From positions 91,963 through 155,962 of the forward strand of contig NZ_PEBU01000014.1 of NCBI RefSeq assembly GCF_002887595.1: a DNA stretch of 64,000 bases, in the 5' to 3' direction. The notes under the pieces were generated by a model. That model worked only from the letters and a program-made list of their open reading frames with translations, had not been told where the DNA came from and ran no database searches. Of this stretch, positions 1 through 9,083 are shown one piece after another. Within the stretch, counting starts at the first letter, position 1. Each line of letters begins with the position of its first letter. Position numbers and translations under genes: made by a program. The stretch comes from Bowmanella denitrificans (GTDB taxonomy: Bacteria > Pseudomonadota > Gammaproteobacteria > Enterobacterales > Alteromonadaceae).

Positions 1-694
1 CGGTAATTTCATCCAGCAAAATGGTGCCGCCCTGAGCCTGTTCGAACTTACCAGGACAAGCCTGCAGCGCGCCTGTGAAAGCGCCTTTTTCATAACCAAA
101 CAAAGTGGCTTCGAGCATATTTTCCGGAATCGCCGCACAATTGATTGCCACAAAAGGCTGTTCACTGCGACTGGACTGGTCGTGAATATAACGGGCCAAC
201 ACTTCCTTTCCGGAGCCACTCGGGCCCAATACCATCACCGTGGCATCGGCCTTAGCCACTTTTTTGGCCAGTTCCAACAGCTTTTTACTGGCAGGGTCTG
301 CCACCACAGGCTGACGGGATTCCACCTTCTGCGCTGGCGCATAACGCCCAACCAGATTAAGTAGCACCTGCGGGGCGAATGGTTTGGCCAGATAATCAGT
401 GGCACCGTCGCGCATAGCCTGCACTGCATCGTCAATCGTGGCATATGCCGTCATCAGCAACACCGGCAAATTTGGTAGCTTCTGCTTAATGCTGCGCAGC
501 AGCGACAAACCAGACATTTGCCCCATCTGGATATCACTGACCACCAAGTCCACCGGCTCCTGGCCAAGTATCGCCATAGCCGCTTCCGCACAATCGGCTT
601 CCACAATCTGATAGCCGCCCAGCAGCAAGGTATCAATCAGTGCTTCACGCAAACCAGCGTCGTCTTCAACAATCAGGATTTTACTGTTACTCAT
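1..694 (-). CDS. flrC: FlrC-type sigma-54 response regulator (partial, C-terminus outside window)
   Basis: The minus-strand reading frame opens at 694 and runs off the left edge, so only about 231 residues are visible. The N-terminus is a receiver domain (SKILIVEDD acidic pocket, VVSDIQMGQMSG phospho-acceptor aspartate, LLMTAYA, DYLAKPF lysine). A linker leads into an AAA+ sigma-54 activator domain with Walker A (GPSGSGKEV) and the sigma-54-contacting GAFTGA loop, then LLDEI at the edge. This order matches FlrC/FleR, which activates class III flagellar genes when phosphorylated by FlrB. Its ATG overlaps the flrB TGA as ATGA, implying translational coupling. The family is clear; the exact name rests on pairing with flrB. 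Confidence 0.9.
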   Translation of the reverse strand, partial: MSNSKILIVEDDAGLREALIDTLLLGGYQIVEADCAEAAMAILGQEPVDLVVSDIQMGQMSGLSLLRSIKQKLPNLPVLLMTAYATIDDAVQAMRDGATDYLAKPFAPQVLLNLVGRYAPAQKVESRQPVVADPASKKLLELAKKVAKADATVMVLGPSGSGKEVLARYIHDQSSRSEQPFVAINCAAIPENMLEATLFGYEKGAFTGALQACPGKFEQAQGGTILLDEIT

Positions 695-1809
695 CCTCTG
701 CACTCCTTAGGAGTTAAGGTTTTTTCCAGTTGCCGCAAGATGGGCAAGCGAATATCAAATTTGGCCCCGCCCTGTTCCAGATTGACCGCCCGCACCTGGC
801 CCTGATGGGACTGGGCAACGGCCTTGACCACCGCCAGACCAAGACCTGTGCCCTGGCTTTTGGTGGTATAGAATGGGTCAAAAATATGCAGCAACTGCGC
901 TTTGGGAATGCCCGGGCCGTTGTCTGCCACGCTGATCACCACTTCGGTTGGATTGAGTGGATCGCGCCCGGCTTGCAGGTGAATACGGCAGCCCTTGGGC
1001 ATGGCCTGAATGCTGTTGTGAATCAGGTTCTGCAGGGCACTGGCCAGGGCGGTTTTATTGCCCAGCACCAGAATATCCGGCTCGGGAAGCTCCACGGTCA
1101 GAATGGCCTGACGTGCCATCAGCATAGCTTCGGCACCGGCTTCCACTTCCAGCATCAGGCTTTGCAGCGACAATTCACTGACCACCTGCTGTTCGCCGCT
1201 TTTGGCAAACAGCAACATATCATTCACCTGCTGCTCTAAATCTTTGAGCCGGAACAGCAGTTTGTCGGCAAACTGGCCTCTGGCATCCAGTGTCAGAGTG
1301 GTGTTTTGTAAATTGGCCGCATATAACATAGCCGCAGATAACGGCGTACGGATCTGATGGGCCAGGGATGCGACCATACGCCCCAGGGACGACAGTTTCT
1401 GCATATGGCTGAGCTGTTGCTGCAGGCGCCGGGTTTCGGTCAGATCGGTCAGTACAATCAACTGGCCGGGTTCCAGCTCCAGAGGACTGATAGACAGTTT
1501 CACCTTGCGACCATCACGCAACGATATCTCATGACCATCATCGGCACGCGGCTTAAAGGAACGTTGAATTATGGTGCGCCAGGCCTCGCCTTCCAAAGGC
1601 TCGCCCAGCAATTCAATGGCAACCTGATTGGCCTGGCGAACCTGGCCATGGCCATCCACCACAATCACGCCGGCCGGCATCACCTCAAGCAAATGCTCCA
1701 ACCGCGAGGACTGTTGCTGTAAACGCAAAAGCTCACCGGCGTCGGGTAAAATCTCCATTTGTGAATGGAGAGTGGTTTGGTCTGCAGCGGCGTTAGGCTG
1801 GCTAAGCAT
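691..1809 (-). CDS. flrB: FlrB-type soluble sensor histidine kinase
   Basis: This 372-residue protein has no membrane segment. It has a PAS-like region (about residues 40-110, LLEVMPAGVIVVD), a HisKA box (SLAHQIRTPLSA, His near residue 150) and an ATPase domain with N box (NLIHNSIQAMP), G1 (DNGPGIP) and G2 (GTGLGLAVVKA). FlrB/FleS are cytoplasmic kinases of this length and layout that phosphorylate FlrC to switch on middle and late flagellar genes. The ATG at 1809 has a GAGGT ribosome-binding site about five bases upstream. A sigma-54 promoter lies 50-65 bases upstream of the start. The gene overlaps flrC by four bases. Confidence 0.92.
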   Translation of the reverse strand: MLSQPNAAADQTTLHSQMEILPDAGELLRLQQQSSRLEHLLEVMPAGVIVVDGHGQVRQANQVAIELLGEPLEGEAWRTIIQRSFKPRADDGHEISLRDGRKVKLSISPLELEPGQLIVLTDLTETRRLQQQLSHMQKLSSLGRMVASLAHQIRTPLSAAMLYAANLQNTTLTLDARGQFADKLLFRLKDLEQQVNDMLLFAKSGEQQVVSELSLQSLMLEVEAGAEAMLMARQAILTVELPEPDILVLGNKTALASALQNLIHNSIQAMPKGCRIHLQAGRDPLNPTEVVISVADNGPGIPKAQLLHIFDPFYTTKSQGTGLGLAVVKAVAQSHQGQVRAVNLEQGGAKFDIRLPILRQLEKTLTPKECRG

Positions 1810-1858
1810 GGCTACCTCATGTCAAAACTTGGACGTTATACAACGGACATAAGGGCAA

Positions 1859-1874
1859 AGCAGAGACCGTGCCA
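1859..1874 (-). promoter_or_regulatory. sigma-54 (-24/-12) promoter of flrBC
   Basis: On the minus strand the bases read TGGCACG-GTCT-CTGCT. The consensus is TGGCACG-N4-TTGCA/T, so only one core position (T to C) differs and the GG-to-GC spacing is exactly 12. The predicted start point is near 1848, about 40 bases before the flrB ATG. In Vibrio and Pseudomonas the flrBC/fleSR operon is driven by sigma-54 and FlrA/FleQ, so site and context agree. Confidence 0.75.
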
Positions 1875-1970
1875 GTTTTTAACCTATAAATATCAGTAGG
1901 TTAACCTAAGTTTTTAGACGGCGGGAAATTGACAGCAATAAAAATTGTCAGAAAAAAGCAGTACCACCAG

Positions 1971-2858
1971 CTACTCTGCCCAGTTAGCGCTTATCGGGCC
2001 AGAGCGATTAAGAATTCCATCAATTATCCCGTACGCCATGAATTTCAGCCTTGCCCTTTTGTTTGGCAAAAGTAAGGCATTGGCAAATATACGTAAGGGC
2101 ATCACTGCAAAGTTACGGAGTTTCCAGTAATTTGGAACATACGGACGACGGGATAACAAAAAAATATTTCTGAACTGATAATATAAACGCACAGGAGCCC
2201 CAATTTTAAATGTAACCCCAGCAAAACGCCGTCGCCCATCTCCTAGCTTGTGATACATAACAACATTTGACGCCTTGCCAATTGCGTAACCGCATTTTCT
2301 TGCTCTCCAACACCATTCATGGTCTACGCCATCAATGAACAAAGAGTCATCCTTCAAACCAATTTGCTTCAACTGGCGCAAATCCATCATCATTCCCGAA
2401 GCAATAATTTGTGGGACAGAAGCAATGTTACAAAAGTGCTCAATCTCACCCTGTATTGATGGCCGAAGTATTTTATCAGTGTAAGCACAAATCAAAGACG
2501 GACCAATCGCCACCAACTCAGGTATATGCTCACTTCGCGCTTGTTCAAATAACTTTATCAACTTGTCAACGAAGTCTTCTTCGAAGTGACTGTCTTGATC
2601 AAGTAGTAAGCCATAATCAAACCCCGCTTCAATCAAATACTGTAACCCCACGTTCTGCGCAGCAGCAATACCTATATTTTCAGGGAAATGGAAGAACTTC
2701 AGATTCTCGTATGAAGTAAGAGACAACGGAATGCAGGAACTATTAGGGGAGTTATCCACCACACACACCATATCAACCTGAGCAAACAAACTGCTTAACA
2801 TACATCTTGTCTGTTCCAACTCTGGTTGATACAGAATGACAACCGCACCAATCTTCAA
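1971..2858 (-). CDS. GT2 glycosyltransferase, rhamnosyltransferase-like
   Basis: A 295-residue GT-A fold glycosyltransferase. The N-terminus (IGAVVILYQPELEQ, VDNSPNSS) and the LLLDQDSHFEE segment with a D-x-D-like DQDS fit the GT2 rhamnosyltransferase-like family (RfbF/WbbL type), as do DGVDHEWCWRARKCGY and the conserved YYQFRNIF near the C-terminus. It would move a sugar, plausibly rhamnose, onto a growing surface glycan at the inner face of the membrane. The ATG at 2858 overlaps the upstream gene's stop by four bases. Substrate is inference; dTDP-rhamnose genes are present at 39-43 kb. Confidence 0.8.
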   Translation of the reverse strand: MKIGAVVILYQPELEQTRCMLSSLFAQVDMVCVVDNSPNSSCIPLSLTSYENLKFFHFPENIGIAAAQNVGLQYLIEAGFDYGLLLDQDSHFEEDFVDKLIKLFEQARSEHIPELVAIGPSLICAYTDKILRPSIQGEIEHFCNIASVPQIIASGMMMDLRQLKQIGLKDDSLFIDGVDHEWCWRARKCGYAIGKASNVVMYHKLGDGRRRFAGVTFKIGAPVRLYYQFRNIFLLSRRPYVPNYWKLRNFAVMPLRIFANALLLPNKRARLKFMAYGIIDGILNRSGPISANWAE

Positions 2859-3766
2859 TGCTTCACCAACTTGTCCAAAATAAGTCTATCCAATTTGTAC
2901 GCTAGTTTGACGACTTTAGCCGGCATTAATCGCAATGCCAGAACGGAAACAGCATAAAGTATATTTGAAATGGAATAGCGTTTAAGCTTTCTCATGGCCA
3001 ACCATCTAGCTTTGAACTCATTAACAGACTTATCAAAACCTCTTCTTTTATAGAAGTCGTTTACCCTTCTAAACTTCAGAAGCCTTTCACTTAGGTTTTC
3101 AAATATATAACCTGCCTGCATCAACTCGATCCATAAGAAGTAGTCTTGCGTATTCTTCAAGTCTTTTCTGTAGCGAAACCCACTTTCAAAAATACTATAG
3201 CGGAAGACCACCGTCGGATGATTCATTGAGCAGCGTTTTGGCAAAAACTTCAGAATCTCCTGGTGAGAAAGAGGCAACTTTCTCCCTCCGACTTCCACAC
3301 CAGCTTCATTAATTTCGGTCAAAGATGTACCAAGCACCGCAACTTGCGGATGACTTTCAAGAAAACGAATCTGCTTCTCCATTCGATCTGTGGAAGATAT
3401 ATCGTCAGCATCCATTCTAAAAAAGAATTTTGGCGCTAACTCTGCACATCGATCAATGACTTCATTCATGCAGGCGCTAAGACCCCGGTTCTCAGTTCCC
3501 AACAAAACAACCAATTGTTCGCTTTGACGCTCTGCGGCTTGCAGGTACGAAAAAATCAAAGGCTGTAAGCGTCCGTCGACCACAACAACCAACAGAAAAT
3601 CTTGATAAGTTTGCCGCAAAATGCTCTCAATGGACTGCCTGACCCAATCCACACGGTCCTCGTGATAGACGGCCATGGCGACAACCGCCTGACAAGACTT
3701 ACCGTGCAGGCTTTTGCCTAAATACGTATATTGATCGTCCAATCTATTCTCTATAACATTCAGCAA
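2855..3766 (-). CDS. GT2 family glycosyltransferase
   Basis: A 303-residue GT2 enzyme with QAVVAMAVYHEDR at the nucleotide-binding strand, SIESILRQTYQDF, the metal-binding FFRMDADDIS and MNHPTVVFRYSI. It resembles the AmsE/WcaA group of exopolysaccharide glycosyltransferases. About 25 residues precede the usual GT2 start, so translation might begin later, but no better ribosome-binding site decides it. The 3' end overlaps the next gene by four bases. Donor and acceptor cannot be read from sequence. Confidence 0.8.
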   Translation of the reverse strand: MLNVIENRLDDQYTYLGKSLHGKSCQAVVAMAVYHEDRVDWVRQSIESILRQTYQDFLLVVVVDGRLQPLIFSYLQAAERQSEQLVVLLGTENRGLSACMNEVIDRCAELAPKFFFRMDADDISSTDRMEKQIRFLESHPQVAVLGTSLTEINEAGVEVGGRKLPLSHQEILKFLPKRCSMNHPTVVFRYSIFESGFRYRKDLKNTQDYFLWIELMQAGYIFENLSERLLKFRRVNDFYKRRGFDKSVNEFKARWLAMRKLKRYSISNILYAVSVLALRLMPAKVVKLAYKLDRLILDKLVKH

Positions 3767-3846
3767 AGTGCGATGAACAACGGCAACAACCGCTGAACAG
3801 GATAAAATGGCGGGAAAATAACAGAAACTGAAAAATAATTCTGCCT

Positions 3847-4791
3847 CTAATTGATATCTTTTACAGTTCTGAAGCCGATATGCGATGTCCCAAGCCCTTT
3901 ATCTTGTGCTTGTCTGGCTGCAGGACGAAATCTTGCACAATAATTCTGGGAACAAAGAAAAGACCCTCCTTTAACGACCCTTACTGGTGCATCCGATAGC
4001 GTTTCATCTTGGCCTGCATTGGAAGCTTCAAGCAAAGGATTATCTACAGAATGTCCATGGTAGTAGACACTGGATGTCCATTCCCAAACATTTCCTAGTA
4101 AATCATATATACCATACTTATTAGCAGGGAACTGAGCTACAGGAGCAAGCCCTGAAAAGCCATCATCAGCGTCATCAGAATACGGGAAAGCACCCTGCCA
4201 GGTATTTGCCAAATAGCGCCCCTGAGAAAACGCCTGCATACCTTGTGCAGCTAACTCAAACTCAGCCTCTGTTGGCAGTCTGTGCCCTTTCCACTTCGCG
4301 TAACTTTCGGCATCCATATAAGAAATATGTATGACAGGATAATCATCCAATCCGGATAAATCTGAACCAATCCCCCGTGGTGCAGCCCAGTAAGCACCAT
4401 GCAAAAAACGCCACCAGCTCATACTCTTTACAGGACCAGTAACGCTCTCAGGCATATTAAATACAGCGGCACCAGCCACTCTCATTGATTCAGGCAGATT
4501 AGGGTAGTCTTCACGGGATGGCACTTTCTCTGCCGTCGTGACATATCCGGTGGCCTCTACAAACTCTCGGAACTCCCGGTTTGTAACTTCAGTCTTACTC
4601 ATATAAAAAGACTCAACCGAAACAGTTCTGCGGCCGCGCTCCTCAGGATAAAGCGCATTCTCTCCAAGAGTAATCACACCACCACGAACCAATACCATCT
4701 GTTGTTTGTCGTTATCAGGCGCATATACAGGCCTTTCGCATCCAACCAATAGTATTAAGAACCAGCTTGGCAATAAGAGTTTAATCAGCAT
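3847..4791 (-). CDS. Lipoprotein formylglycine-generating enzyme (sulfatase-modifying factor family)
   Basis: A 314-residue protein with a lipoprotein signal ending LLVGC (Cys18), followed by a full FGE-sulfatase (SUMF1) domain: GGVITLGE, YMSKTEVTNREF, PVIHISYMDAESYAKW, RLPTEAEFELAA, LLGNVWEWTSS. The C-terminal segment has GGSFLCSQNYCARFRPAAR, with cysteines at about 280 and 285. This matches the C-x4-C pair that binds copper and oxidises the sulfatase cysteine in true FGEs; many family members lack it. It lies three genes downstream of a CTPSR sulfatase in the same direction, the natural client. A lipid-anchored FGE outside the cytoplasm is unusual. Family assignment is firm; activity is inferred. 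Confidence 0.85.
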   Translation of the reverse strand: MLIKLLLPSWFLILLVGCERPVYAPDNDKQQMVLVRGGVITLGENALYPEERGRRTVSVESFYMSKTEVTNREFREFVEATGYVTTAEKVPSREDYPNLPESMRVAGAAVFNMPESVTGPVKSMSWWRFLHGAYWAAPRGIGSDLSGLDDYPVIHISYMDAESYAKWKGHRLPTEAEFELAAQGMQAFSQGRYLANTWQGAFPYSDDADDGFSGLAPVAQFPANKYGIYDLLGNVWEWTSSVYYHGHSVDNPLLEASNAGQDETLSDAPVRVVKGGSFLCSQNYCARFRPAARQAQDKGLGTSHIGFRTVKDIN

Positions 4792-4800
4792 AATTTGGTG

Positions 4801-6630
4801 CTACCTCTGAGCACTAAAAAAGGGACGATATTCTGGCTGATCTGCCACCAAAAAATTCTCTTGTTTCAACGTCAGGTGCCTATTGTAAGCCGGGTCATGA
4901 GCTATAACAGCGCCCCACTTCTTTTGTAAATACAGCACTTCCGATTCAAAGCGCTTTATTTTCTCCGGGGTATCCTCCGCCCCACGGGATACTGACTCAT
5001 GATGAAAAAGAACGGCTTCGGCGCAGAACAGGTTTCTACGCCCTAACTCCCTAACTTTCAAACAAAAGTCTACGTCGTTAAAGGCAACTTTTAAGTCCAC
5101 CTCGTTAAGTCCACCAACAAGTTCAAAGTCGACGCGTTTAACAAGTAAACAAGCCGCTGTCACTGCGCTAACATTATGACTGGCCACAAGACGCTGCATA
5201 TAGCCTGGAGCATCTGCAGCGAAAAACTTGTGCGCATGCCCCGCTCCACCGCCATAGCCCATAATAACTCCGGCATGTTGAATGCGGCCATCGCTATACA
5301 ACAACTTCGCTCCGACACAACCAATCTCTGGTCGCATCACCTGGGCGACCATTGATGTCAACCAATTGTCACTGATAACTTCAACGTCATTGTTTACCAA
5401 CCCGATTACTTCACCCTGGCAGTGTTTAGCTGCATAGTTGTTAATGGCGGAATAATTGAAGGGACCAGGATAGTGCAATAGCCTGACTTTGGGATGCTTG
5501 CTAACCTCCTCAAAGTACTCAAGACTCTGTTGTTCATCCGAATTATTGTCAACTAACAGAATCTCAAAACACTTGTAGGTGCTGCGTGTAAGAATTGAAT
5601 CTATGCAAGCTTTGACCAATTGCCATGCATTCTTGGTGGGAATGATCAGACTAACCAGAGGAGACGACGATAGCTTCCAGCATAAAGATAGCCTGAAGCC
5701 GTCATTTTCAGTCACTGCGGCCTTATCCAATATCTGCTGAGACAGGATGTCAGGGCAATCCGCCAATAAAGGACGCTCAGCACGACTTTTATGCAACAAA
5801 CAAAAAGAGATGTGCTCAACTGATGCCTTCACCTTACTTAGGGCCACTGACATTAGAAAATGGCGAATAACATTTTTCTGACCCTGCACTTGTCGCCAGA
5901 ACAAATCATCCAAGGATTTCGCCCAAAGTCCCGTCGCAACATAACCCGAGGTTAACTGCAGATCTGGATTCCAGTCAGGCATAAACTCCGGTTGCCGGTG
6001 CACGCCTTCATCATCTACCGAATTACAATCCACATAAGCATAAGAGATATTACTCAGCGGCCAATGACCCAACACCACCAGCAATTTAGCATGCAGGCGC
6101 TCCCCTTCCCTGAAAAAAAACACAGGTCTATGGCTAAACGAATTAGGCAAATCGCTTAGTCTGCTTACAGCACATGTGTTCAGCTTGAGCCAGCTAAAAT
6201 CGACTTCGACTTGGTCCAATGCCATTGGCAGATGCGCCTCGAGTCCCCAGAGAACCAGTTTGATATCACTGACATTCAGACCATCCATCGCCATAAGGCT
6301 GGACAGGCTTTTGGTCAGTTCACGGCTGTCAGCGTCAGTGATCAGAAGAACAAACAGGGGCTGCTGCACAGTCCTGCTGTCCAGTATGGCCATCTCTTGA
6401 TATTGCATGCGTTGATTAGCCAAAAAGCGATGTTGCTGAACCACGTCAGAAGCAAAGTAGTCCACCAGACCTGCCTGCTTAAGCCATGTGGTGTATTTGA
6501 TGGTTACTCGGGAGTATCGCCTGGCATAGCGGCGCCAACTGGAAGGCAAAGAACTAACCACTGCTTTAAGTGTAATTACTGCCACTTTTCTTAACACTTG
6601 AAACCTCTTCTCTCCCAAGGCTAGCATCAT
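4801..6630 (-). CDS. Large GT2 glycosyltransferase with N-terminal extension
   Basis: A 609-residue protein. The C-terminal half (from about residue 325) is a GT2 domain: PLVSLIIPTKNAWQLVKACI, ILLVDNNSDEQ, FNYSAINNYAAKHCQGEVIGLVNNDVEVI, the GRIQHAGVIMGYGG turn and FNDVDFCLKVRELG. This pattern is typical of large O-antigen and rhamnan glycosyltransferases. The first 300 residues look like a degenerate Rossmann-like domain (PLFVLLITDADS) with no catalytic motif I recognise. It starts 14 bases after the stop of the CgeB-like gene and ends nine bases before the FGE gene, so it belongs to the same transcription unit. Confidence 0.82.
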   Translation of the reverse strand: MMLALGEKRFQVLRKVAVITLKAVVSSLPSSWRRYARRYSRVTIKYTTWLKQAGLVDYFASDVVQQHRFLANQRMQYQEMAILDSRTVQQPLFVLLITDADSRELTKSLSSLMAMDGLNVSDIKLVLWGLEAHLPMALDQVEVDFSWLKLNTCAVSRLSDLPNSFSHRPVFFFREGERLHAKLLVVLGHWPLSNISYAYVDCNSVDDEGVHRQPEFMPDWNPDLQLTSGYVATGLWAKSLDDLFWRQVQGQKNVIRHFLMSVALSKVKASVEHISFCLLHKSRAERPLLADCPDILSQQILDKAAVTENDGFRLSLCWKLSSSPLVSLIIPTKNAWQLVKACIDSILTRSTYKCFEILLVDNNSDEQQSLEYFEEVSKHPKVRLLHYPGPFNYSAINNYAAKHCQGEVIGLVNNDVEVISDNWLTSMVAQVMRPEIGCVGAKLLYSDGRIQHAGVIMGYGGGAGHAHKFFAADAPGYMQRLVASHNVSAVTAACLLVKRVDFELVGGLNEVDLKVAFNDVDFCLKVRELGRRNLFCAEAVLFHHESVSRGAEDTPEKIKRFESEVLYLQKKWGAVIAHDPAYNRHLTLKQENFLVADQPEYRPFFSAQR

Positions 6631-6644
6631 AACCGGGACTCTAT

Positions 6645-7568
6645 TTAAACGAAATGTCTGGAAATGGCCTGCGCCGCATGCTCACTGCTATGTCTATAGA
6701 TGAGGCTTTGCTGCAACATCTGCCGGGCTTTGCGCTCTGCGTCATCGTCCAGATATTGCAAAATCAACGACTCCAGTTCGTTAGAATGGCGGTAAGTAAC
6801 GCCACCATAGTGCTTTAATGCGTCTAAGTTATAGTCACTGATAACAAACGCACCTGCCATCAAGAGGTCCACATACTTATGGCTCACCAGCCCCATTTTG
6901 TTCATGGTCTGATGATGATCAATCAAACAAATTTTGCTCCCCGCCGCCAATAGAGGGATGTCTTCATATGGGACCTGTGGTGCCCGCCAATATTGCTTTG
7001 CCGCTGAATTTCCGGGATATTTGTCCCAATTGGGGCCATACAGATTCAATGTCAGTCCATGGCGCCCAACAATAGGTAGTACATCTTCCAAAACTGGGCG
7101 AATACGAGGTGTGCCAATGAAAGACAAATCACATTCATAGCGAGGCAGACTGCTTTTAGATGGTTGCAACGACGAAAACGGGGGCACAATTTCAATGGGC
7201 GCATCAGAGGTAAAGGCAGGATACCGCCGCAAAGGGTCAAGCCGCAGCCAGGACCGTCGCTTAAAAAATGAGGCGACTCCCTGACTACTGACGAAGACTC
7301 TTTTGAACGGGCGCAGTGATTGCAGCTTTTCCGCATGGCTGTACACCAATGCCATGTTGTTGGCGCCAGATTCAAACTTTCCGACCTCGTTGTAAAACTG
7401 TCGCATCGGTGCACCCAAAAAATAAATGCGATTTTCAGCAGCACTCTGATAACGAAAGCCAAGCTTCTCCAGCGCTTCACGCAGATTTACATACACACGG
7501 TAGTCATACCACAACGAGTTTTTATGCGGTGAGGCGATGCAAAAACTAGTCAAACTGGCTCCCGACAA
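6645..7568 (-). CDS. CgeB-like glycosyltransferase (Glyco_trans_1_2 type)
   Basis: A 307-residue protein whose C-terminal half (LYGPNWDKYPGN, VPYEDIPLLAAGSKICLIDHH, LVSHKYVDLLMAGAFVISDY, RHSNELESLILQYLDDD) matches the GT-B C-terminal lobe of CgeB/Glyco_trans_1_2 proteins. The only usable 5' start in frame is TTG at 7568, because the in-frame upstream codon is the sulfatase's own TGA region. An ATG at 7587 overlapping the sulfatase stop is in another frame and ends after 13 codons. Initiation therefore probably depends on coupling to the sulfatase. The sugar specificity is unknown. Confidence 0.75.
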   Translation of the reverse strand: MSGASLTSFCIASPHKNSLWYDYRVYVNLREALEKLGFRYQSAAENRIYFLGAPMRQFYNEVGKFESGANNMALVYSHAEKLQSLRPFKRVFVSSQGVASFFKRRSWLRLDPLRRYPAFTSDAPIEIVPPFSSLQPSKSSLPRYECDLSFIGTPRIRPVLEDVLPIVGRHGLTLNLYGPNWDKYPGNSAAKQYWRAPQVPYEDIPLLAAGSKICLIDHHQTMNKMGLVSHKYVDLLMAGAFVISDYNLDALKHYGGVTYRHSNELESLILQYLDDDAERKARQMLQQSLIYRHSSEHAAQAISRHFV

Positions 7569-7583
7569 AGGTTTGTTCGACTC

Positions 7584-9074
7584 TCATGGGCGCGGCAAAT
7601 AATGGTCATAGCGTCGCTGAAAAGGACCAGGAATTTCCACCATTGGGTCATGGCGAAGCATACTGTCAGACCAGTCTAGCAACTCTCTACGTAAGGCTTC
7701 GGCAATATCCGGATGCAAATCAATCAGGTTCTCAGTTTCAGGATGTGTCGACGTCATATCGAACAGATATTCTCTTTCAATGCCTGCCTGTAAATACTTC
7801 CATTGACCTTTTCTAACTGCCCTTTGCATCCAGAAACGCCAGAATAGCGATCGTTCGTTGAGATAAGCTTCTTCGCCCTTGATAGCCGGAATCAAACTGA
7901 CTCCGTCCAACTTGTGCAGTTCTTTATCTCCGGCAAGTTCAAGGGCTGTCACTATTGCGTCCAGTGAAGATACCGGTTTATCTATCACCTTACCGGCGGG
8001 GAACTGTCCCTGCCACTGCATTAGATAAGGCACCCGAATCCCACCTTCCGTCAACATGCCCTTTTCACCGATCAACGGATCATTTCTTGAGCCATTCCAG
8101 GCTTCACCTCGCTTTTCCAGTGGTGCATCGGTCATGTCGTCGCCCAGCGGGGCTCCGTTGTCACTAATAAAGACAATCAAGGTTTTATCCAACAGCCCGT
8201 GTTGCTCCAGCTTGTGCACTATAGTCCCGACACCATCGTCTATGGCTGCCATCATCGCCAGCGCATAACGACGCCTTAGCGGCATATCCTCAGGGAAACG
8301 GGACAGATAAAAATCAGTAGCCTCAAGCGGAACGTGCGGTCCGTATGGAGCAAAATATAGGAAAAACGGCTTATCGGCGTTGCGGTCTATGAAAACACTT
8401 GCAGCATCCGCAGTCAGATCCAAGCGATAACGGCCATTAGTCTGGTAACCCGGAGATTTATTTTCTCCATTCAGTTCAAAGTTAGTCCAATAACGCTTCT
8501 CGTACCCCCAGAACACATCATTGAAGCCCCGTTCATCTGGGAAGAAAGGGCGCTTGAACTGTAGCGGTAATTTTTCAATGCTCTGTCCAGAGGCATAAAA
8601 ATCCTCATGGTTTTGGGCCAACCACTCTTCAGAGTTACCCATCACCTCAAGGTGCCACTTACCAATCATACCAGTCCGATAGCCCAGGCGCTGAAACTTA
8701 CTGCCGACCGTATCCACATCTAGTGGCATAGGGGTAAATCGATTTTCGTCCAGACCGAAGCGTTGCTGATAAAGACCTGACATCAAGGCAGCCCTCGATG
8801 GAGTGCATTGTGGTGACGTAACATATCCATGGCTAAACCGCGTCCCCATGGCTGCCAGCTTGTCGATATTCGGGGTTTTAAGATCCGTTAGGGTTCCCTG
8901 TACATTGAGATCTGCATACCCTTGGTCATCCGTAAAAATCACGACAACATTGGGCTTTTCTGGATAAGCCGGAACCGGCTCTTCGGGCTTTGGCACCGGT
9001 GGCTTGACAGATTCGCTGCTGCCACCACACCCATTCACCAACATGATAAAACACAAAAAAAATACCAGACGCAT
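7584..9074 (-). CDS. Lipoprotein sulfatase (S1 family, Cys-type)
   Basis: A 496-residue alkaline-phosphatase-superfamily sulfatase. A lipobox (MLVNGC, Cys16) follows a short signal, then a Pro-rich linker. The catalytic core starts at PNVVVIFTDDQGYADL (metal-binding aspartates about 49-50). The formylglycine motif CTPSRA has Cys90, the residue that must be oxidised to formylglycine. GKWHLE, GPHVPLE and FISDNGAP supply the other active-site residues. It would remove sulfate esters from a glycan in the periplasm or at the outer membrane. In a cluster with four sulfotransferases and an FGE it more likely edits the cell's own sulfated polymer than degrades algal material, but that is inference. 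Confidence 0.92.
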   Translation of the reverse strand: MRLVFFLCFIMLVNGCGGSSESVKPPVPKPEEPVPAYPEKPNVVVIFTDDQGYADLNVQGTLTDLKTPNIDKLAAMGTRFSHGYVTSPQCTPSRAALMSGLYQQRFGLDENRFTPMPLDVDTVGSKFQRLGYRTGMIGKWHLEVMGNSEEWLAQNHEDFYASGQSIEKLPLQFKRPFFPDERGFNDVFWGYEKRYWTNFELNGENKSPGYQTNGRYRLDLTADAASVFIDRNADKPFFLYFAPYGPHVPLEATDFYLSRFPEDMPLRRRYALAMMAAIDDGVGTIVHKLEQHGLLDKTLIVFISDNGAPLGDDMTDAPLEKRGEAWNGSRNDPLIGEKGMLTEGGIRVPYLMQWQGQFPAGKVIDKPVSSLDAIVTALELAGDKELHKLDGVSLIPAIKGEEAYLNERSLFWRFWMQRAVRKGQWKYLQAGIEREYLFDMTSTHPETENLIDLHPDIAEALRRELLDWSDSMLRHDPMVEIPGPFQRRYDHYLPRP

Positions 9075-9083
9075 CTCGAAGTC

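Noticed and set aside
730..1239. Plus-strand 169-codon frame antisense to flrB
   Set aside because: Shadow of the well-supported histidine kinase gene; its translation shows no domain.
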